A DNA stretch of 64,000 nucleotides from an uncultured Cellvibrionales bacterium (lineage in GTDB: Bacteria; Pseudomonadota; Gammaproteobacteria; Pseudomonadales; Porticoccaceae): assembly GCA_913031145.1 (NCBI GenBank), contig CAJWCO010000001.1, positions 42,031-106,030 on the forward strand, in the 5' to 3' direction. The translations under genes and the position numbers were made by a program. Each line of letters starts with the position of its first letter. Within the stretch, counting starts at the first letter, position 1. This document shows, in pieces, positions 10,921 through 25,314 of this stretch. The notes under the pieces were generated by a model. It did not search any database, was not told the DNA's origin, and was given only the letters and a program-made list of their open reading frames with translations.

Positions 10921-12899
10921 AGTCTTCGTTTTTTCAAGTTTCGGATTAAGAAGCGAGCGGGGTGCATGGCTAGGCGAAGCTCTAATTCGAGCGGGGGAAG
11001 TTCATTAGCAATCTCACAGGCGAGTAGTTCAGCGGTAAGGGGGGCGTAGCAAAGCCCTCTCGAGCCAAGGCCGCAGTGTACGAAGAGATTGGGAAGATAA
11101 CGACCCGTGGCGGTAATTTGACTGCGCGCGTCACGGCGCAAATCGTCAAAATCAATCCTCATCTGCTCAACATCTGGCACCGCGCCTACAATGGGTAGAT
11201 AGTCTTGCGTTGTGCAACGAAACTGAGCACGACCCCCTAGGTAGGCCGTGTCTACATCTGCAAATAGCGCCCCTAATTGAATGTCGCTAGTCGCTAAGTG
11301 AGCGATATTTTGCTGGTGGTCGCGCTCTCGAAGCGTGAGATCTTCGAGGCCCTTGTTATACGTCGCGCCGCAACTGTGGAGGTCTTTGTGCGCCGGTATT
11401 AAATAACCGCGTCCGCAGATCACTGTGCGTAAAGCTTGACTGCTTGAAGTGGCAGGCAGATGGGTAATCTGACCGCGAACCTTTTGTATCGGTAAGAAAT
11501 TCGTTTGAGAAAATTGTGAGCACCCGTACGCATTCGCAATGACTAATGTTTCTGCGGTAGCAGCGCTATTTCCCCCAGCGTCCAGCAAACGCCATGCCCG
11601 GCGTTTTTCACAGCGCTGCAGTTGTGTGATTTCTGCTTTTTGCATCTGTATATTGGGATGCTGTAACAGGTGCGCACAAACTTCGGCTGGCGGTAGCCAG
11701 CCAAGCTTTGGGAAAAATATTGCGCAGCCCGTCGCCAATTTAATACCACTGGCTTGGTAAAGATCTTCACCTTCGATTAATCGCGCCCAGTCGGTCTGCT
11801 GTTCTAAGTGTTGATCTAAAGCCCGTTGGTCACACTCTATATTCTGGGTGTGTGCGAGGACTAATACGCCGCATTGAGAGCCTATACCGGCGCGCCAAAG
11901 TGGCTGATAAAAATGTGAGGCATGCAGCATTGCGCTGAAATTGATTCGCGGTAATGGGTCGTTACGGTGTGAAATTTTAGGGTAAACAACGGCTTGCTGA
12001 TTGCCTGATCCCTCGCCACCCGCCTGCTCGTGACGGTCGATGACGGTGACGCTATAACCACGTTGCGCGAGGGCGCTGGCGGTGGTACAACCCGCGATGC
12101 CAGCACCCAAAATTGTAATATGACGGTCGCTGGGGGATTTCGTGCGCTGCTCGTTAATGTGCCAAAAGAGAGAGCGGTTAGCACTTTTTTGAGGTATTTT
12201 AACGTCTGTATTTTTGATGTAACAGCCTCGAAGAACCCACTGGGAGTCTTTAACTTGGTGAGATGCCGTCGGAATAAAGCCCGCCTTCGTCATTTGACTA
12301 TCGGTCGTTTTGAACGCACTGGTAGCGGTGAAGTCAGTTGTCGTGTCGGACAGCATCGCAAGCGCATTGAAGAGCGTGTGATTTGACGCGTCGGAGTTGT
12401 TGATAAACCAAGTGTCAACGCTGGGTTTTAGGCAGCCATCAAGGTGGGCTTTCTCTTCGAGTGAGAGGCTGGAGAATAAATCAGGCGGGTTTCCCAACAG
12501 CAGGCTTAAACGAATACGACCGCCATAAAAAAACAGGTTGTGTATACCTGCCGAGCAGGGTGGGCAGTTCTTAAGCAGCTCTTTCGCCAGCTCTGTGTAC
12601 ACGAGCTCTGGACGTTCTCTGTCAAGCAACGACGCTCTATGTACGTGAGCGTATGTTGGCAATGGCTGTGCCGCAATATAGTGAAGCCGGGCTAAAGGAG
12701 GGCTGCTTTGAAGCCAAAGATCAGCGCTGGCGAGGAATTTCTCGGCCACTTCAAAATCTGTATCGCCAATGGTAAATAAACTGCCGACAGCCGTCAGGTT
12801 TTCCCATCGTTGTTTAAGATTGTTTGGGCGTAAAAACCAATTTTTTGCATCCGTCACACTTAACAAGTCAGTCTTTTTCAAGGTTGTTGGCTTGGGCAA
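10917..12899 (-). CDS. mnmC: MnmC-like tRNA 5-methylaminomethyl-2-thiouridine biosynthesis protein; FAD oxidase half intact, methyltransferase half degenerate
   Basis: C-terminal Rossmann motif ITILGAGIAGCTTASALAQRGYSVTVID and LGSRGLCYAPLTAELLA; N-terminal half is alignable to the MnmD domain (LHYIAAQPL, FNALAMLS) but lacks its key motifs. TTG start uncertain. Confidence 0.87.
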   Translation of the reverse strand: MPKPTTLKKTDLLSVTDAKNWFLRPNNLKQRWENLTAVGSLFTIGDTDFEVAEKFLASADLWLQSSPPLARLHYIAAQPLPTYAHVHRASLLDRERPELVYTELAKELLKNCPPCSAGIHNLFFYGGRIRLSLLLGNPPDLFSSLSLEEKAHLDGCLKPSVDTWFINNSDASNHTLFNALAMLSDTTTDFTATSAFKTTDSQMTKAGFIPTASHQVKDSQWVLRGCYIKNTDVKIPQKSANRSLFWHINEQRTKSPSDRHITILGAGIAGCTTASALAQRGYSVTVIDRHEQAGGEGSGNQQAVVYPKISHRNDPLPRINFSAMLHASHFYQPLWRAGIGSQCGVLVLAHTQNIECDQRALDQHLEQQTDWARLIEGEDLYQASGIKLATGCAIFFPKLGWLPPAEVCAHLLQHPNIQMQKAEITQLQRCEKRRAWRLLDAGGNSAATAETLVIANAYGCSQFSQTNFLPIQKVRGQITHLPATSSSQALRTVICGRGYLIPAHKDLHSCGATYNKGLEDLTLRERDHQQNIAHLATSDIQLGALFADVDTAYLGGRAQFRCTTQDYLPIVGAVPDVEQMRIDFDDLRRDARSQITATGRYLPNLFVHCGLGSRGLCYAPLTAELLACEIANELPPLELELRLAMHPARFLIRNLKKRRL

Positions 12900-12934
12900 T
12901 TTGGAGGGCCTCTGAGAATTAACGGGCGATTTGT

Positions 12935-13465
12935 TTAAAGTCCAAACTCACCTATGATTTGACGGCACCAGCGGTCAATGAGAACATCGCTAACGTCGCG
13001 CTGGTTCTCATCGTCAAGCGCAAGTCCTATAAAACGCGACTGGTCTTCGGTCAAAGCTTGAGATTGGTCAAAATCATAGCCTTCATTAGGCCACGTGCCA
13101 ATGGTCTGGGCTCCGAGATCACGCACTTTTCGCCACAAATAGCCGAGAGCGTCCTGAAACCATTCAGGGTAGCCAACTTGGTCGCCAAGGCCATATAGCG
13201 CAACGGTTTTGGCGCTAAAGTCGATGTCTGCGAGTTTATCCCAATACTTTTCCCAGTCTTCTTGTAATTCGCCATAATCCCAAGTGGGGATGCCCAAAAT
13301 TAAGTAGTCATAGTGGGCCATCATTGGCAGTGTATCGAAGGCGATATTGTGCATGATCACCGTGTCCGATTCGAGTAACACGTTAATTGTATCGCGAATT
13401 TTTTCGCCTGCCATTTCTGTGTAGCATGTCGTACTGCCGTAAAACAACCCGATTTTTTGGTTCAT
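12935..13465 (-). CDS. Flavodoxin
   Basis: MNQKIGLFYGSTTCYTEMAGEKI, GIPTWDYGELQEDW, GLGDQVGYPEWFQDALGYL. Start placed at internal ATG 13465 rather than ORF start 13621. Confidence 0.93.
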   Translation of the reverse strand: MNQKIGLFYGSTTCYTEMAGEKIRDTINVLLESDTVIMHNIAFDTLPMMAHYDYLILGIPTWDYGELQEDWEKYWDKLADIDFSAKTVALYGLGDQVGYPEWFQDALGYLWRKVRDLGAQTIGTWPNEGYDFDQSQALTEDQSRFIGLALDDENQRDVSDVLIDRWCRQIIGEFGL

Positions 13466-13556
13466 TAAAAAGTCTTTCCCACGGTGATAACGACACTCGA
13501 TTCTTAATAAAAAATGTGGGGTGTCATTGGTAAAAGATTTAAACGACGAGCGAAGA

Positions 13557-14024
13557 TCATATTTGGCCGCCGAGGAAGTGAAGTTGTCGCCAAGCTTCGT
13601 AAGCGACGATCGCAGTCGCATTTGAGAGGTTAAGGCTACGACTGTTAGCGAGCATGGGGAGTTTTAGAAGCTGTTGTTCCCCAATATCAGTGCGAATGGT
13701 GCGCGGCAAGCCGCGTGTTTCTGGCCCGAATACCAGAGCGTCGTTTGCGCAGTAAGTGACGTCCGCATAAGATCTGTGACCCTTAGTACTCAAACCATAC
13801 AGGACTTGCTGTGGTTTTGTAGACCGATAGTGTTCCCAGTCATCGTAGATTTGGAGCGCTTGGAATTCACGATAGTCGAGCCCGGCGCGACGCAGTTTTT
13901 TGTCGTCGAGGTCAAATCCCAAAGGCCGTATCAAGTGAAGTGCAAATCCTGTGTTGGCGCAGAGGCGAATGATATTTCCAGTGTTAGGTGGGATTTCGGG
14001 TTGATAAAGCACAATGTCGAGCAT
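13557..14024 (-). CDS. trmL: tRNA (cytidine(34)-2'-O)-methyltransferase
   Basis: SPOUT family: MLDIVLYQPEIPPNTGNIIRLCANTG, LVFGPETRGLP, RSLNLSNATAIVAYEA. Confidence 0.95.
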   Translation of the reverse strand: MLDIVLYQPEIPPNTGNIIRLCANTGFALHLIRPLGFDLDDKKLRRAGLDYREFQALQIYDDWEHYRSTKPQQVLYGLSTKGHRSYADVTYCANDALVFGPETRGLPRTIRTDIGEQQLLKLPMLANSRSLNLSNATAIVAYEAWRQLHFLGGQI

Positions 14025-14027
14025 GAT

Positions 14028-14567
14028 TTAGTTTTCTTCGTGTATTTCCATCATTAAATCATCCGATAAGGTCTCTAACAGCTCACTCAGCGCTCTGCGA
14101 GAGAGCGACGCTGGGAGCGTCAAATCGGCGCGTGCATGAAATAGGTTGCTTGCCGCCATGGGCGCACTTTCGCAGTAGCTGTGCAGCGACTCTAGGTTAA
14201 TCTCATGGGCGGCTAGCAAACTAGCGATCTCGCCAACAATACCGTGACGATCATTGGCGACGATTGAAATGCTGACCCTGTCTGTCACCCCGAGTTGGCG
14301 AGAGTCCCAACCTTCGATGCTCTCTTCGATGTGAACGCGGATTTTGTCTTTACCCAAATTACCAAGCTCGTCAACTAACGCATCTTTGCGGTTGGTACTG
14401 ATGTCGACCATCAGTAGCCCCGCAAATTTGCCTCCTAGCCGAGTCATACTTGATTCCGTCCAGTTGCCTTGATGAAGGGCTAGAACATGCGCTATCCGTT
14501 CCACAATGCCGGGTCGGTCATTTGCGAGTATGGTCAAAACTAAATGGCTCGTGAGGGTTTTTTGCAT
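14028..14567 (-). CDS. ACT-domain protein, GcvR-like
   Basis: Two ACT-like modules (VLTILANDRPGIVERIA; VSISIVANDRHGIVGEIASLLA). Confidence 0.82.
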   Translation of the reverse strand: MQKTLTSHLVLTILANDRPGIVERIAHVLALHQGNWTESSMTRLGGKFAGLLMVDISTNRKDALVDELGNLGKDKIRVHIEESIEGWDSRQLGVTDRVSISIVANDRHGIVGEIASLLAAHEINLESLHSYCESAPMAASNLFHARADLTLPASLSRRALSELLETLSDDLMMEIHEEN

Positions 14568-14720
14568 GGGTATCTCTCTGCTGCGTTGGGCTGATAGTAT
14601 GACACTTTTTACAAGCTCTGTTATAGCCTTCCGCACCGTTAAAAAACATCACAGGCGCTGGCTAAAAATCGCCCATTCAGCTATATTCTGACGCTGAAAA
14701 CGAATGGGGGGAGAGTTATT

Positions 14721-15539
14721 ATGCCGTTGAATATTCGCAGTGTTGGTTGGATACTTTTGCTTTGCGCGTCGCCTTTGTTAGCCGCGCAAACTCCGTTTGA
14801 CGCAGCACTAAAGACGGCGGTCGACGGTGATCATCGACAACCCGAACACGTATTGAGGGACACATTTAGACACCCGTTCAAGACGATCAGTTTCTTTGGA
14901 ATACAGCCGCATATGGCCGTGGTTGAGATTAGCCCAGGCGGCGGGTGGTATACCGATGTACTCGCAGCCTACCTAAAAGAAGGGGTGCTGTACGCCGCCC
15001 ATGGGAGTTCAGAGGACCGTCGTCGTCGTGTCGCAAACCAGTTAGAGGCCCACAGAACTCGCAGTGAGCGGTACCCAGACATTTATAAAAACGTGAAGTT
15101 GGTTACGTTTGACGCCGCGTTGAATCAGCTAAATTCGCCTGAGGGAGCGGTGGATGCCGTGGTGACATTTAGGAACGTACATAACTGGTTGTCGTCTGGT
15201 AGCGACGCGAGCGCTTTTCGGTTGTTCTTTAAGACTTTGAAGCCCGGCGGGGTGTTAGGTGTTGTAGAACATCGCGCGCAACTCGACATAACACGTGAAA
15301 CGATGCAAAAAACCGGTTACATGACGCAATCGGCAGTTATCGAATTAGCGGAGAGTGCGGGTTTTGTGTTTGAGAAAAGTTCTGAAATAAATGCCAACCC
15401 CCTCGATACGACTGAACACCCGCGCGGTGTATGGACGCTTCCTCCGAGGCTGGCACTCGACGACGACCGCCGTCAAGAATATTTGGCGATCGGTGAGAGT
15501 GATCGCATGACGCTGCGATTTAGAAAGCCCCAACTTTGA
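14721..15539 (+). CDS. Predicted class I SAM-dependent methyltransferase with N-terminal signal peptide
   Basis: Signal-like N-terminus then VVEISPGGGWYTDVLAAYL motif I; COG4798-like. Confidence 0.82.
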   Translation: MPLNIRSVGWILLLCASPLLAAQTPFDAALKTAVDGDHRQPEHVLRDTFRHPFKTISFFGIQPHMAVVEISPGGGWYTDVLAAYLKEGVLYAAHGSSEDRRRRVANQLEAHRTRSERYPDIYKNVKLVTFDAALNQLNSPEGAVDAVVTFRNVHNWLSSGSDASAFRLFFKTLKPGGVLGVVEHRAQLDITRETMQKTGYMTQSAVIELAESAGFVFEKSSEINANPLDTTEHPRGVWTLPPRLALDDDRRQEYLAIGESDRMTLRFRKPQL

Positions 15540-15775
15540 TTGTCGTTCCTTATGAAAGACTTGGCGCGAGTACGCTCCGTGCAGTAGTAGAAGAATTTGT
15601 GTTGCGCGAGGGAACTGATTATGGCGATCAAACCATTTCGCTTGACACTAAAGTTACGCAGGTTGAGCGTCAGTTACAGCGGGGCGAAGTGGTTATTACC
15701 TATGATGAATCTCTCGAAACTTGTACATTAATGCGAGAGCGTGATTATCGGTCGTGGCTTCAGAAAAAACCATGA
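15536..15775 (+). CDS. YheU family protein
   Basis: 79 aa, MIVVPYERLGASTLRAVVEEFVLREGTDYG. Confidence 0.88.
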   Translation: MIVVPYERLGASTLRAVVEEFVLREGTDYGDQTISLDTKVTQVERQLQRGEVVITYDESLETCTLMRERDYRSWLQKKP

Positions 15776-17115
15776 CTCATTTTAATAAGAGCGAAGTGCA
15801 CCGTCTTTTTGCCGACGTCCAGTCAGCGTTGTCGGCCAAATCACGGGTTTTCATTGGTTACAGTGGCGGCTTGGACTCGACGGTTCTGTTAACCTTAGCC
15901 TGTGATTTTTTTAGTCCCCAGCGCGTGGTGGCGGTGCATATTAATCATGGGTTGTCCCTGCACGCAGACGCTTGGCAAGCGCATGCGGCGGCTTACAGTG
16001 CGGCTTTGCGGGTCACATTTTCTTCGCATGCTGTCACCGTCTCTTCAAAGCACAATCTAGAAGCGACGGCTCGAAGCGAACGCTATGCTGTTTTTAGACG
16101 CGTGGTAGGGCCCAGTGATGTGCTACTTTTGGGTCACCATGCCGGTGATCAAGTGGAAACAGTGCTTTATAATTTGCTGCGTGGCTCGGGCGGACGAGGT
16201 TTGTCGGGTATCCCTAAGGTTCGTGAGCTTGGGACTGCCAAATTGCTACGACCTTTATTGGAAGTGACACGCGATGATTTGGTAGCGTTCGCGCGTAAGC
16301 GCCAGTTGAGCTGGGTCGAAGATGAAAGCAATAAAGATGTTCGCTTTGACCGCAATTATCTTCGACATCGGGTGATCCCTGTTATGGCTAAGCGCTGGGA
16401 GCGATTAGAGCAGCGCATCGTGGCAACTGCTAAGCAGAGTCAAGATGGTGAGTTATTAGCCCACTCAATTTTTATGAGTGATCTTGCGACGTTGGACCTG
16501 CAAGATGCGAGGGCAGGTCTGTCTGTGTGTAATGAGCGGTACTTACAGCTCGATGTGCATAGAAGAAACAATGTGATTCGTCATTTGCCGACGCTGTTGG
16601 GCCTGTCGCTGCCCAAACGAAGTTCCTGTGCAGAAGTAGAAAAGGGCCTCGTGCATGCGCGCTGCGATGCGTCCCCGATTGTTGCTTGTGAAGGTTATCA
16701 GTTTCGCCGTTACCGCCAACGTATTTATGTGGTGAGAGTCACGCATTGCCGCAATGGCGGGCCGCATATGCCTCTGCATTGGCACCCTAAACAGGCGTTG
16801 ATGTTACCAAACGAGGGGGTATTATCCACTTCACAGACCGCTGGAGGCGGTTTGAAGTTGGCCGAGGATGTCTGTCTAAGGGTCGTATTTAAATCTGGGG
16901 GCGAACGCTGTAAGCCGGCGGGTAGGCGGCACTCTCAAACGCTAAAAAAACTCTTTCAAGAGTATTCTATTGAGCCGTGGTGGCGACCCCATGTCCCCCT
17001 GATCTATGCGGATGAAATTATGGTGGCTGTAGGCGACATTTGGGTTTGTGAGGGTTGGCAATCTGAGCCGGGGGAAACCGGTCTAAAAATTGGCTGGACA
17101 TTCAACTCTATGTAG
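15772..17115 (+). CDS. tilS: tRNA(Ile)-lysidine synthetase
   Basis: PP-loop YSGGLDSTVLL; LLGHHAGDQVETVLYNLLRGSG; ATGA overlap with yheU supports start at 15772. Confidence 0.95.
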   Translation: MTHFNKSEVHRLFADVQSALSAKSRVFIGYSGGLDSTVLLTLACDFFSPQRVVAVHINHGLSLHADAWQAHAAAYSAALRVTFSSHAVTVSSKHNLEATARSERYAVFRRVVGPSDVLLLGHHAGDQVETVLYNLLRGSGGRGLSGIPKVRELGTAKLLRPLLEVTRDDLVAFARKRQLSWVEDESNKDVRFDRNYLRHRVIPVMAKRWERLEQRIVATAKQSQDGELLAHSIFMSDLATLDLQDARAGLSVCNERYLQLDVHRRNNVIRHLPTLLGLSLPKRSSCAEVEKGLVHARCDASPIVACEGYQFRRYRQRIYVVRVTHCRNGGPHMPLHWHPKQALMLPNEGVLSTSQTAGGGLKLAEDVCLRVVFKSGGERCKPAGRRHSQTLKKLFQEYSIEPWWRPHVPLIYADEIMVAVGDIWVCEGWQSEPGETGLKIGWTFNSM

Positions 17116-17235
17116 ATCCAAGCGCCCATTTCTGTTAGCCTATTACACCATCTTGAGTTACGTGGGTTCTAGGCGTTATCCAAGCATTTACTGATGTTTT
17201 CCCGCAGATTCTCTGATAATTTGTCCGGTCGCTGA

Positions 17236-19736
<2,501 letters not shown>

Positions 19737-19757
19737 TTTTTAAGTTGCCGCTTAAAA
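19737..19757. repeat. Inverted repeat TTTTAAG-TTGCCG-CTTAAAA just 3' of kdsA
   Basis: Perfect AT-rich stem with 6-nt loop directly after the kdsA stop; no clear downstream U-tract. Confidence 0.4.
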
Positions 19758-19792
19758 ACTTAGGTGGCCCTACCATTAAGTGTTGGAGATGA

Positions 19793-21091
<1,299 letters not shown>

Positions 21092-21124
21092 CGACAAGGG
21101 TGAAGGCTGGGCAGGGGCGAAGCA

Positions 21125-21433
21125 ATGACGAAGTGGGTGTTGGTGTTGTTGATTACTATGCTGTTTGCGCTGCAAACCCAGTTGTGGTTTGGCGAAGGCA
21201 GTTTGGCGCACAAGGCCGAGTTAGAGGCTCTTTTAGAAGAAAAAGAAACTAAAAATCAGCATCTTAGGCAGCGTAACGAAGACATTGCTAAGCAGATTAT
21301 CGGCCTGAAAAATGGTCTTGATTCAGTCGAAGAAAAAGCGCGAGAAGACTTGGGTATGATCAAACGCGGGGAAGTTTTTTACTTGGTAACTGACAAGCAG
21401 ACAGAAGGTGCTGTTAATGAGTCATCACGCTAA
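21125..21433 (+). CDS. ftsB: Cell division protein FtsB
   Basis: 102 aa, N-terminal TM then coiled coil (LWFGEGSLAHKAELEALL), between eno and ispD. Confidence 0.93.
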   Translation: MTKWVLVLLITMLFALQTQLWFGEGSLAHKAELEALLEEKETKNQHLRQRNEDIAKQIIGLKNGLDSVEEKAREDLGMIKRGEVFYLVTDKQTEGAVNESSR

Positions 21434-21448
21434 CGCGGCGGGGCTCAA

Positions 21449-22162
21449 TTGAGTCGACAACGCGAGTGGATGATTGTGCCTGCGGCAGGTGTGGGTCGTC
21501 GATTCTCGGAGCGTATGCCGAAGCAGTTTTTCCCCCTCAACGGGCAGACCGTCGCACAGCTGTGCTTAGATAAATTACTGCGCGTGCCTGACGTTGAGCA
21601 GGTAATTGTGCCGTGTGATATGGGTAACCCTAACTGGTCTGATATGCCCGCCCGCAACGATGCGCGCGTTCGTTTGATTGCTGGGGGATGCAATAGGGCT
21701 GAGTCCGTGTACCAAGGCCTTCTTGCGATTTCAGATGTAGCAGAAAAACATGATTGGGTTTTAGTGCATGATATCGTCAGGCCCTGCGTAACGCTTGGAG
21801 CAATAGCGCGTCTTAAACAGGAGGTCAGCGCGCATTCTGTAGGCGGGATATTGGTAGCACCTGTTTCGGATACATTAAAGATAGTCGATGCCAAGGGCGT
21901 GATTGTGGGGACTCAGGATCGACAGGACTATCGGTTGGCACAAACGCCGCAGATGGTTCGTTACGGTGAGCTTTACGCGGCCATGGGGGTGGTTCTTGCG
22001 AGTACCAAAGTGACCACAGATGAGGCCGAGGCGCTCGAAATAGCAGGACGGCCTTTGTTGGCGGTTCAGGGTCGATCCGACAATATAAAAATTACGCGTT
22101 ATGAAGATTTACAGGTAGCTACCGCCATTTTAAAGGCACAGGAGGAATCAGTGTGCGTATAG
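21449..22162 (+). CDS. ispD: 2-C-methyl-D-erythritol 4-phosphate cytidylyltransferase
   Basis: [36 protein letters not shown] start. Confidence 0.95.
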   Translation: MSRQREWMIVPAAGVGRRFSERMPKQFFPLNGQTVAQLCLDKLLRVPDVEQVIVPCDMGNPNWSDMPARNDARVRLIAGGCNRAESVYQGLLAISDVAEKHDWVLVHDIVRPCVTLGAIARLKQEVSAHSVGGILVAPVSDTLKIVDAKGVIVGTQDRQDYRLAQTPQMVRYGELYAAMGVVLASTKVTTDEAEALEIAGRPLLAVQGRSDNIKITRYEDLQVATAILKAQEESVCV

Positions 22163-22626
22163 GTCACGGATACGATGTGCATGCGTTCGGCATTGGGTCA
22201 GAGTTGATTCTTGGGGGCGTCAAGATCCCTCACAGTCATGCCCTCGTTGCCCACTCTGACGGTGATGTAGTGGTCCATGCGCTCATGGATGCCGTGCTGG
22301 GAGCGTTGTGTCTTGGCGATATTGGAACCCACTTTCCCGATACAGATCCTCGCTATAAGGGCTGTGACAGTCGAGTCCTGTTGGCCGAGGTGGTCGTGAT
22401 GATGATGACGCATGGTTATCGACTGGCTAATGCAGATGTGACCATTGTGGCTCAGGCGCCCAAGATGGCCCCCTACTTGAGCTCTATGCGCGACCATTTG
22501 TCCCGCGACTTGCAAATTTTGGTAGAGCAAATCAATATCAAGTCGACGACGACGGAGTACCTCGGATTTGTCGGACGTGGTGAAGGGATTTCTTGTCATG
22601 CTGTGGTTCTGATTGAGCCGGTTTAG
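22153..22626 (+). CDS. ispF: 2-C-methyl-D-erythritol 2,4-cyclodiphosphate synthase
   Basis: [32 protein letters not shown]. Confidence 0.97.
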   Translation: MRIGHGYDVHAFGIGSELILGGVKIPHSHALVAHSDGDVVVHALMDAVLGALCLGDIGTHFPDTDPRYKGCDSRVLLAEVVVMMMTHGYRLANADVTIVAQAPKMAPYLSSMRDHLSRDLQILVEQINIKSTTTEYLGFVGRGEGISCHAVVLIEPV

Positions 22627-22644
22627 GTCTGAGCTTTAGCGGAA

Positions 22645-23595
22645 ATGGTCATCGATTACGGATTCGATTTTCATCATTTGCCACGTCTGCATGAGCCACT
22701 CGGACGCGGGCAGATAAGGCGTTATGTAGAGGATTTCCAGGTCGACGAAATCCTCGGCTTTGAACCCTCAGGAGAAGGTGAGCATCAACTTCTTCGTATT
22801 CGTAAGCGCAATCAAAATAGTCGCTGGGTCGCTGCGCAGATCGCGGATTTAGCAGGTGTCCAGATCGGTGACGTAGGCTTTTGCGGTTTGAAGGACCGCA
22901 GCGCTGTGAGCACGCAGTGGTTTAGTCTTTACGTGCCTGCGCGCGAGGTGCCGGCATCCCAATTAGCGCACCTTGATTTTGATCTCATCACCACTCAGCG
23001 GCACCATAAAAAATTGCGCCGAGGGATGCATGCTGGAAACTATTTCAGCCTTGTTGTGCGCGATTTTCACGCTGATCATGCAATGCTCGATAAGCGTTTG
23101 AAGCGTCTTTGTGAGGGTGGCGTACCAAATTACTTTGCTGAGCAGCGCTTTGGCCATGCAGGGGGTAATCTTGTTCAAGCTCAGCGGTTAATCGATGCAG
23201 GTAAATTGCGCGGTGATCGCCACGGTACGGGTATGTATTTATCGGCAGCCCGCGCTTGGTTATTCAATTTGGTTCTAGCGCAGCATGTCGCCAATGACCG
23301 CGCTGGCGACTGCGCTTTAGTCGGCGAAACAGGACCCTTGTGGGGGCGTGGTAGAACGGTCGCTCTTGCACATCTTGTGTCTATTGAAGCCGAGGTATTG
23401 GCCGCGTGGCCTCAATGGCGCCATGCGTTGGAGCATGCGGGATTGGGGCAAGAGCGTCGCGAGCTCTTGTTACGGCCCCGTGATTTGTCTCTGGATTGGT
23501 TGCAGCCGGCACAGTTTAAGATTCAATTTACGTTGCCCAAGGGCTGTTTTGCCACTGCGGTATTGCGTGAAATCGGCGAATTTTTTCGCCCCTAA
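22645..23595 (+). CDS. truD: tRNA pseudouridine(13) synthase
   Basis: [18 protein letters not shown] catalytic Asp motif; NYFAEQRFG. Confidence 0.95.
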   Translation: MVIDYGFDFHHLPRLHEPLGRGQIRRYVEDFQVDEILGFEPSGEGEHQLLRIRKRNQNSRWVAAQIADLAGVQIGDVGFCGLKDRSAVSTQWFSLYVPAREVPASQLAHLDFDLITTQRHHKKLRRGMHAGNYFSLVVRDFHADHAMLDKRLKRLCEGGVPNYFAEQRFGHAGGNLVQAQRLIDAGKLRGDRHGTGMYLSAARAWLFNLVLAQHVANDRAGDCALVGETGPLWGRGRTVALAHLVSIEAEVLAAWPQWRHALEHAGLGQERRELLLRPRDLSLDWLQPAQFKIQFTLPKGCFATAVLREIGEFFRP

Positions 23596-23690
23596 AGAGA
23601 ACCTCTGTGCTATATTCATGCGCAGTTATTTTTAACCGCACTGGCACGTTTGAGTGTCCGGTCGCAAACGTTCAGAAAATTGGGGTGACG

Positions 23691-24362
23691 GTGAATTCGA
23701 TTGATTTAGCAGGTGTGGGCATGACATCGCAACGCACTCGCGGTCGTTTGATTACGCGTTTGCAAGAACAAGGCATTAGCAATCACGCCGTACTCGAGAC
23801 GATTAGAATGACCCCTCGCCATATTTTTTTGGATGAGGCTTTAGCGCACCGTGCATATGAAGACACTGCTTTGCCAATCGGTTATTCGCAGACCTTGTCT
23901 CAACCCTATATTGTTGCGCGTATGACTGAACTATTGTTGGCCTCGGGCCCGCTCGAAAAGGTTTTAGAGATTGGTACCGGTTCGGGGTATCAAACTACGA
24001 TTCTTGCTCAGTTGGTTGAGCACGTGTATACAGTTGAACGGATCGAGCCGCTGTTAGTGAAAGCAAAGGCTCGGTTTCGTAAGCTGGGTCTTCGGGGGAT
24101 TGTTGCAGAGCTTTCTGACGGTAGTTTTGGTTGGCGTAAACAGGCGCCATTCAATGCCATCATCACGACGGCAGCACCGCAACAAGTGCCCGACGAGCTG
24201 TTGCGGCAGCTGGCGCCAGACGGTGTGCTGGTAATCCCAGTTGGCAACGATAAAGAGCAGCATCTTCGGGTTTTAAGGCGCGTTGGGGACTCTTATGATT
24301 TTGATGAAGAAGTGGTTGAAAAGGTCAAATTTGTGCCGCTCTTGGGTGGTATCTCGCGTTAG
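23691..24362 (+). CDS. pcm: Protein-L-isoaspartate O-methyltransferase
   Basis: [43 protein letters not shown] start proposed. Confidence 0.95.
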   Translation: MNSIDLAGVGMTSQRTRGRLITRLQEQGISNHAVLETIRMTPRHIFLDEALAHRAYEDTALPIGYSQTLSQPYIVARMTELLLASGPLEKVLEIGTGSGYQTTILAQLVEHVYTVERIEPLLVKAKARFRKLGLRGIVAELSDGSFGWRKQAPFNAIITTAAPQQVPDELLRQLAPDGVLVIPVGNDKEQHLRVLRRVGDSYDFDEEVVEKVKFVPLLGGISR

Positions 24363-24374
24363 TGCAGTAGTTCG

Positions 24375-25310
24375 TTGAAAGGCTTCTCTGGCGTGCTCTT
24401 TGCTAAAGGTATGGCGATGGGTGCGGCCGACATGGTGCCAGGTGTGTCGGGTGGAACGGTGGCTTTGATCACGGGTATCTACGGCGAACTGGTTGATAGT
24501 ATAAAGGCCATTGACCTATCGGTTTTGAAGACGCTCCGACATCAGGGTGTTCGCGCGGCTTGGGAATACATTAATGGGACCTTTTTACTCACTTTGGTCG
24601 CCGGAATTGCGAGCAGCGTGCTGGTGCTCGCGCAGTTAATAGATTATCTGTTGCGAGTTCATGGCTTGCTGTTGTGGTCGTTTTTTTTCGGCGTAATTGC
24701 GGCATCTTCACTTTTTCTTTTGCGCACGCAGCGCCCAAGGTACTGGTACCATTGGTTTTTGTTGGGCATTGGTATGATGATTGCGGTGGCCCTATCGCAG
24801 TTGCCAATCATTCCTATTGGCAACAGTTATGGTGGATTATTTTTGGCCGGCACTGTGGCTTTTTGCGCGATGATCATTCCGGGACTTTCGGGCACGTTGT
24901 TACTGGTTGCCATGGGGTTGTACCCGACAATTGTTGAGGCAATTGCTGAATTTCACCTGCAGGTCTTGCTAATTTTTTGTGCTGGCGGCGCGATGGGTCT
25001 GTTAGTGTTCAGTCGCGTGTTATCTTGGTTGATGCGCGCGTATCAGACGGAATTAATTGTCACAATGTCCGGATTTTTAATCGGCAGCCTTCCTTTGGTG
25101 TGGCCATGGCAAGTTTCGTTGGCAAGTTCAAGCGAGGCTCTCTCGCCAATGACGTCGGCGAAGCTATGGCCGGCAGATTACGCGGTGCAGACACAGATGA
25201 ATCCTCAGACGCTGGAGTGTATTCTTTTCCTTAGCGCTGGATTACTTTTGGTAGCGGCTATAGGTGTGTTGAATAATCGGTCGCTGCAAGAAAAATCATC
25301 GGAAAAATAA
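24375..25310 (+). CDS. DUF368 family membrane protein
   Basis: GAADMVPGVSGGTVALITGIYGELVDSI and IIPGLSGTLLLVAMGLYPTI repeats. Confidence 0.9.
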   Translation: MKGFSGVLFAKGMAMGAADMVPGVSGGTVALITGIYGELVDSIKAIDLSVLKTLRHQGVRAAWEYINGTFLLTLVAGIASSVLVLAQLIDYLLRVHGLLLWSFFFGVIAASSLFLLRTQRPRYWYHWFLLGIGMMIAVALSQLPIIPIGNSYGGLFLAGTVAFCAMIIPGLSGTLLLVAMGLYPTIVEAIAEFHLQVLLIFCAGGAMGLLVFSRVLSWLMRAYQTELIVTMSGFLIGSLPLVWPWQVSLASSSEALSPMTSAKLWPADYAVQTQMNPQTLECILFLSAGLLLVAAIGVLNNRSLQEKSSEK

Positions 25311-25314
25311 TGTA

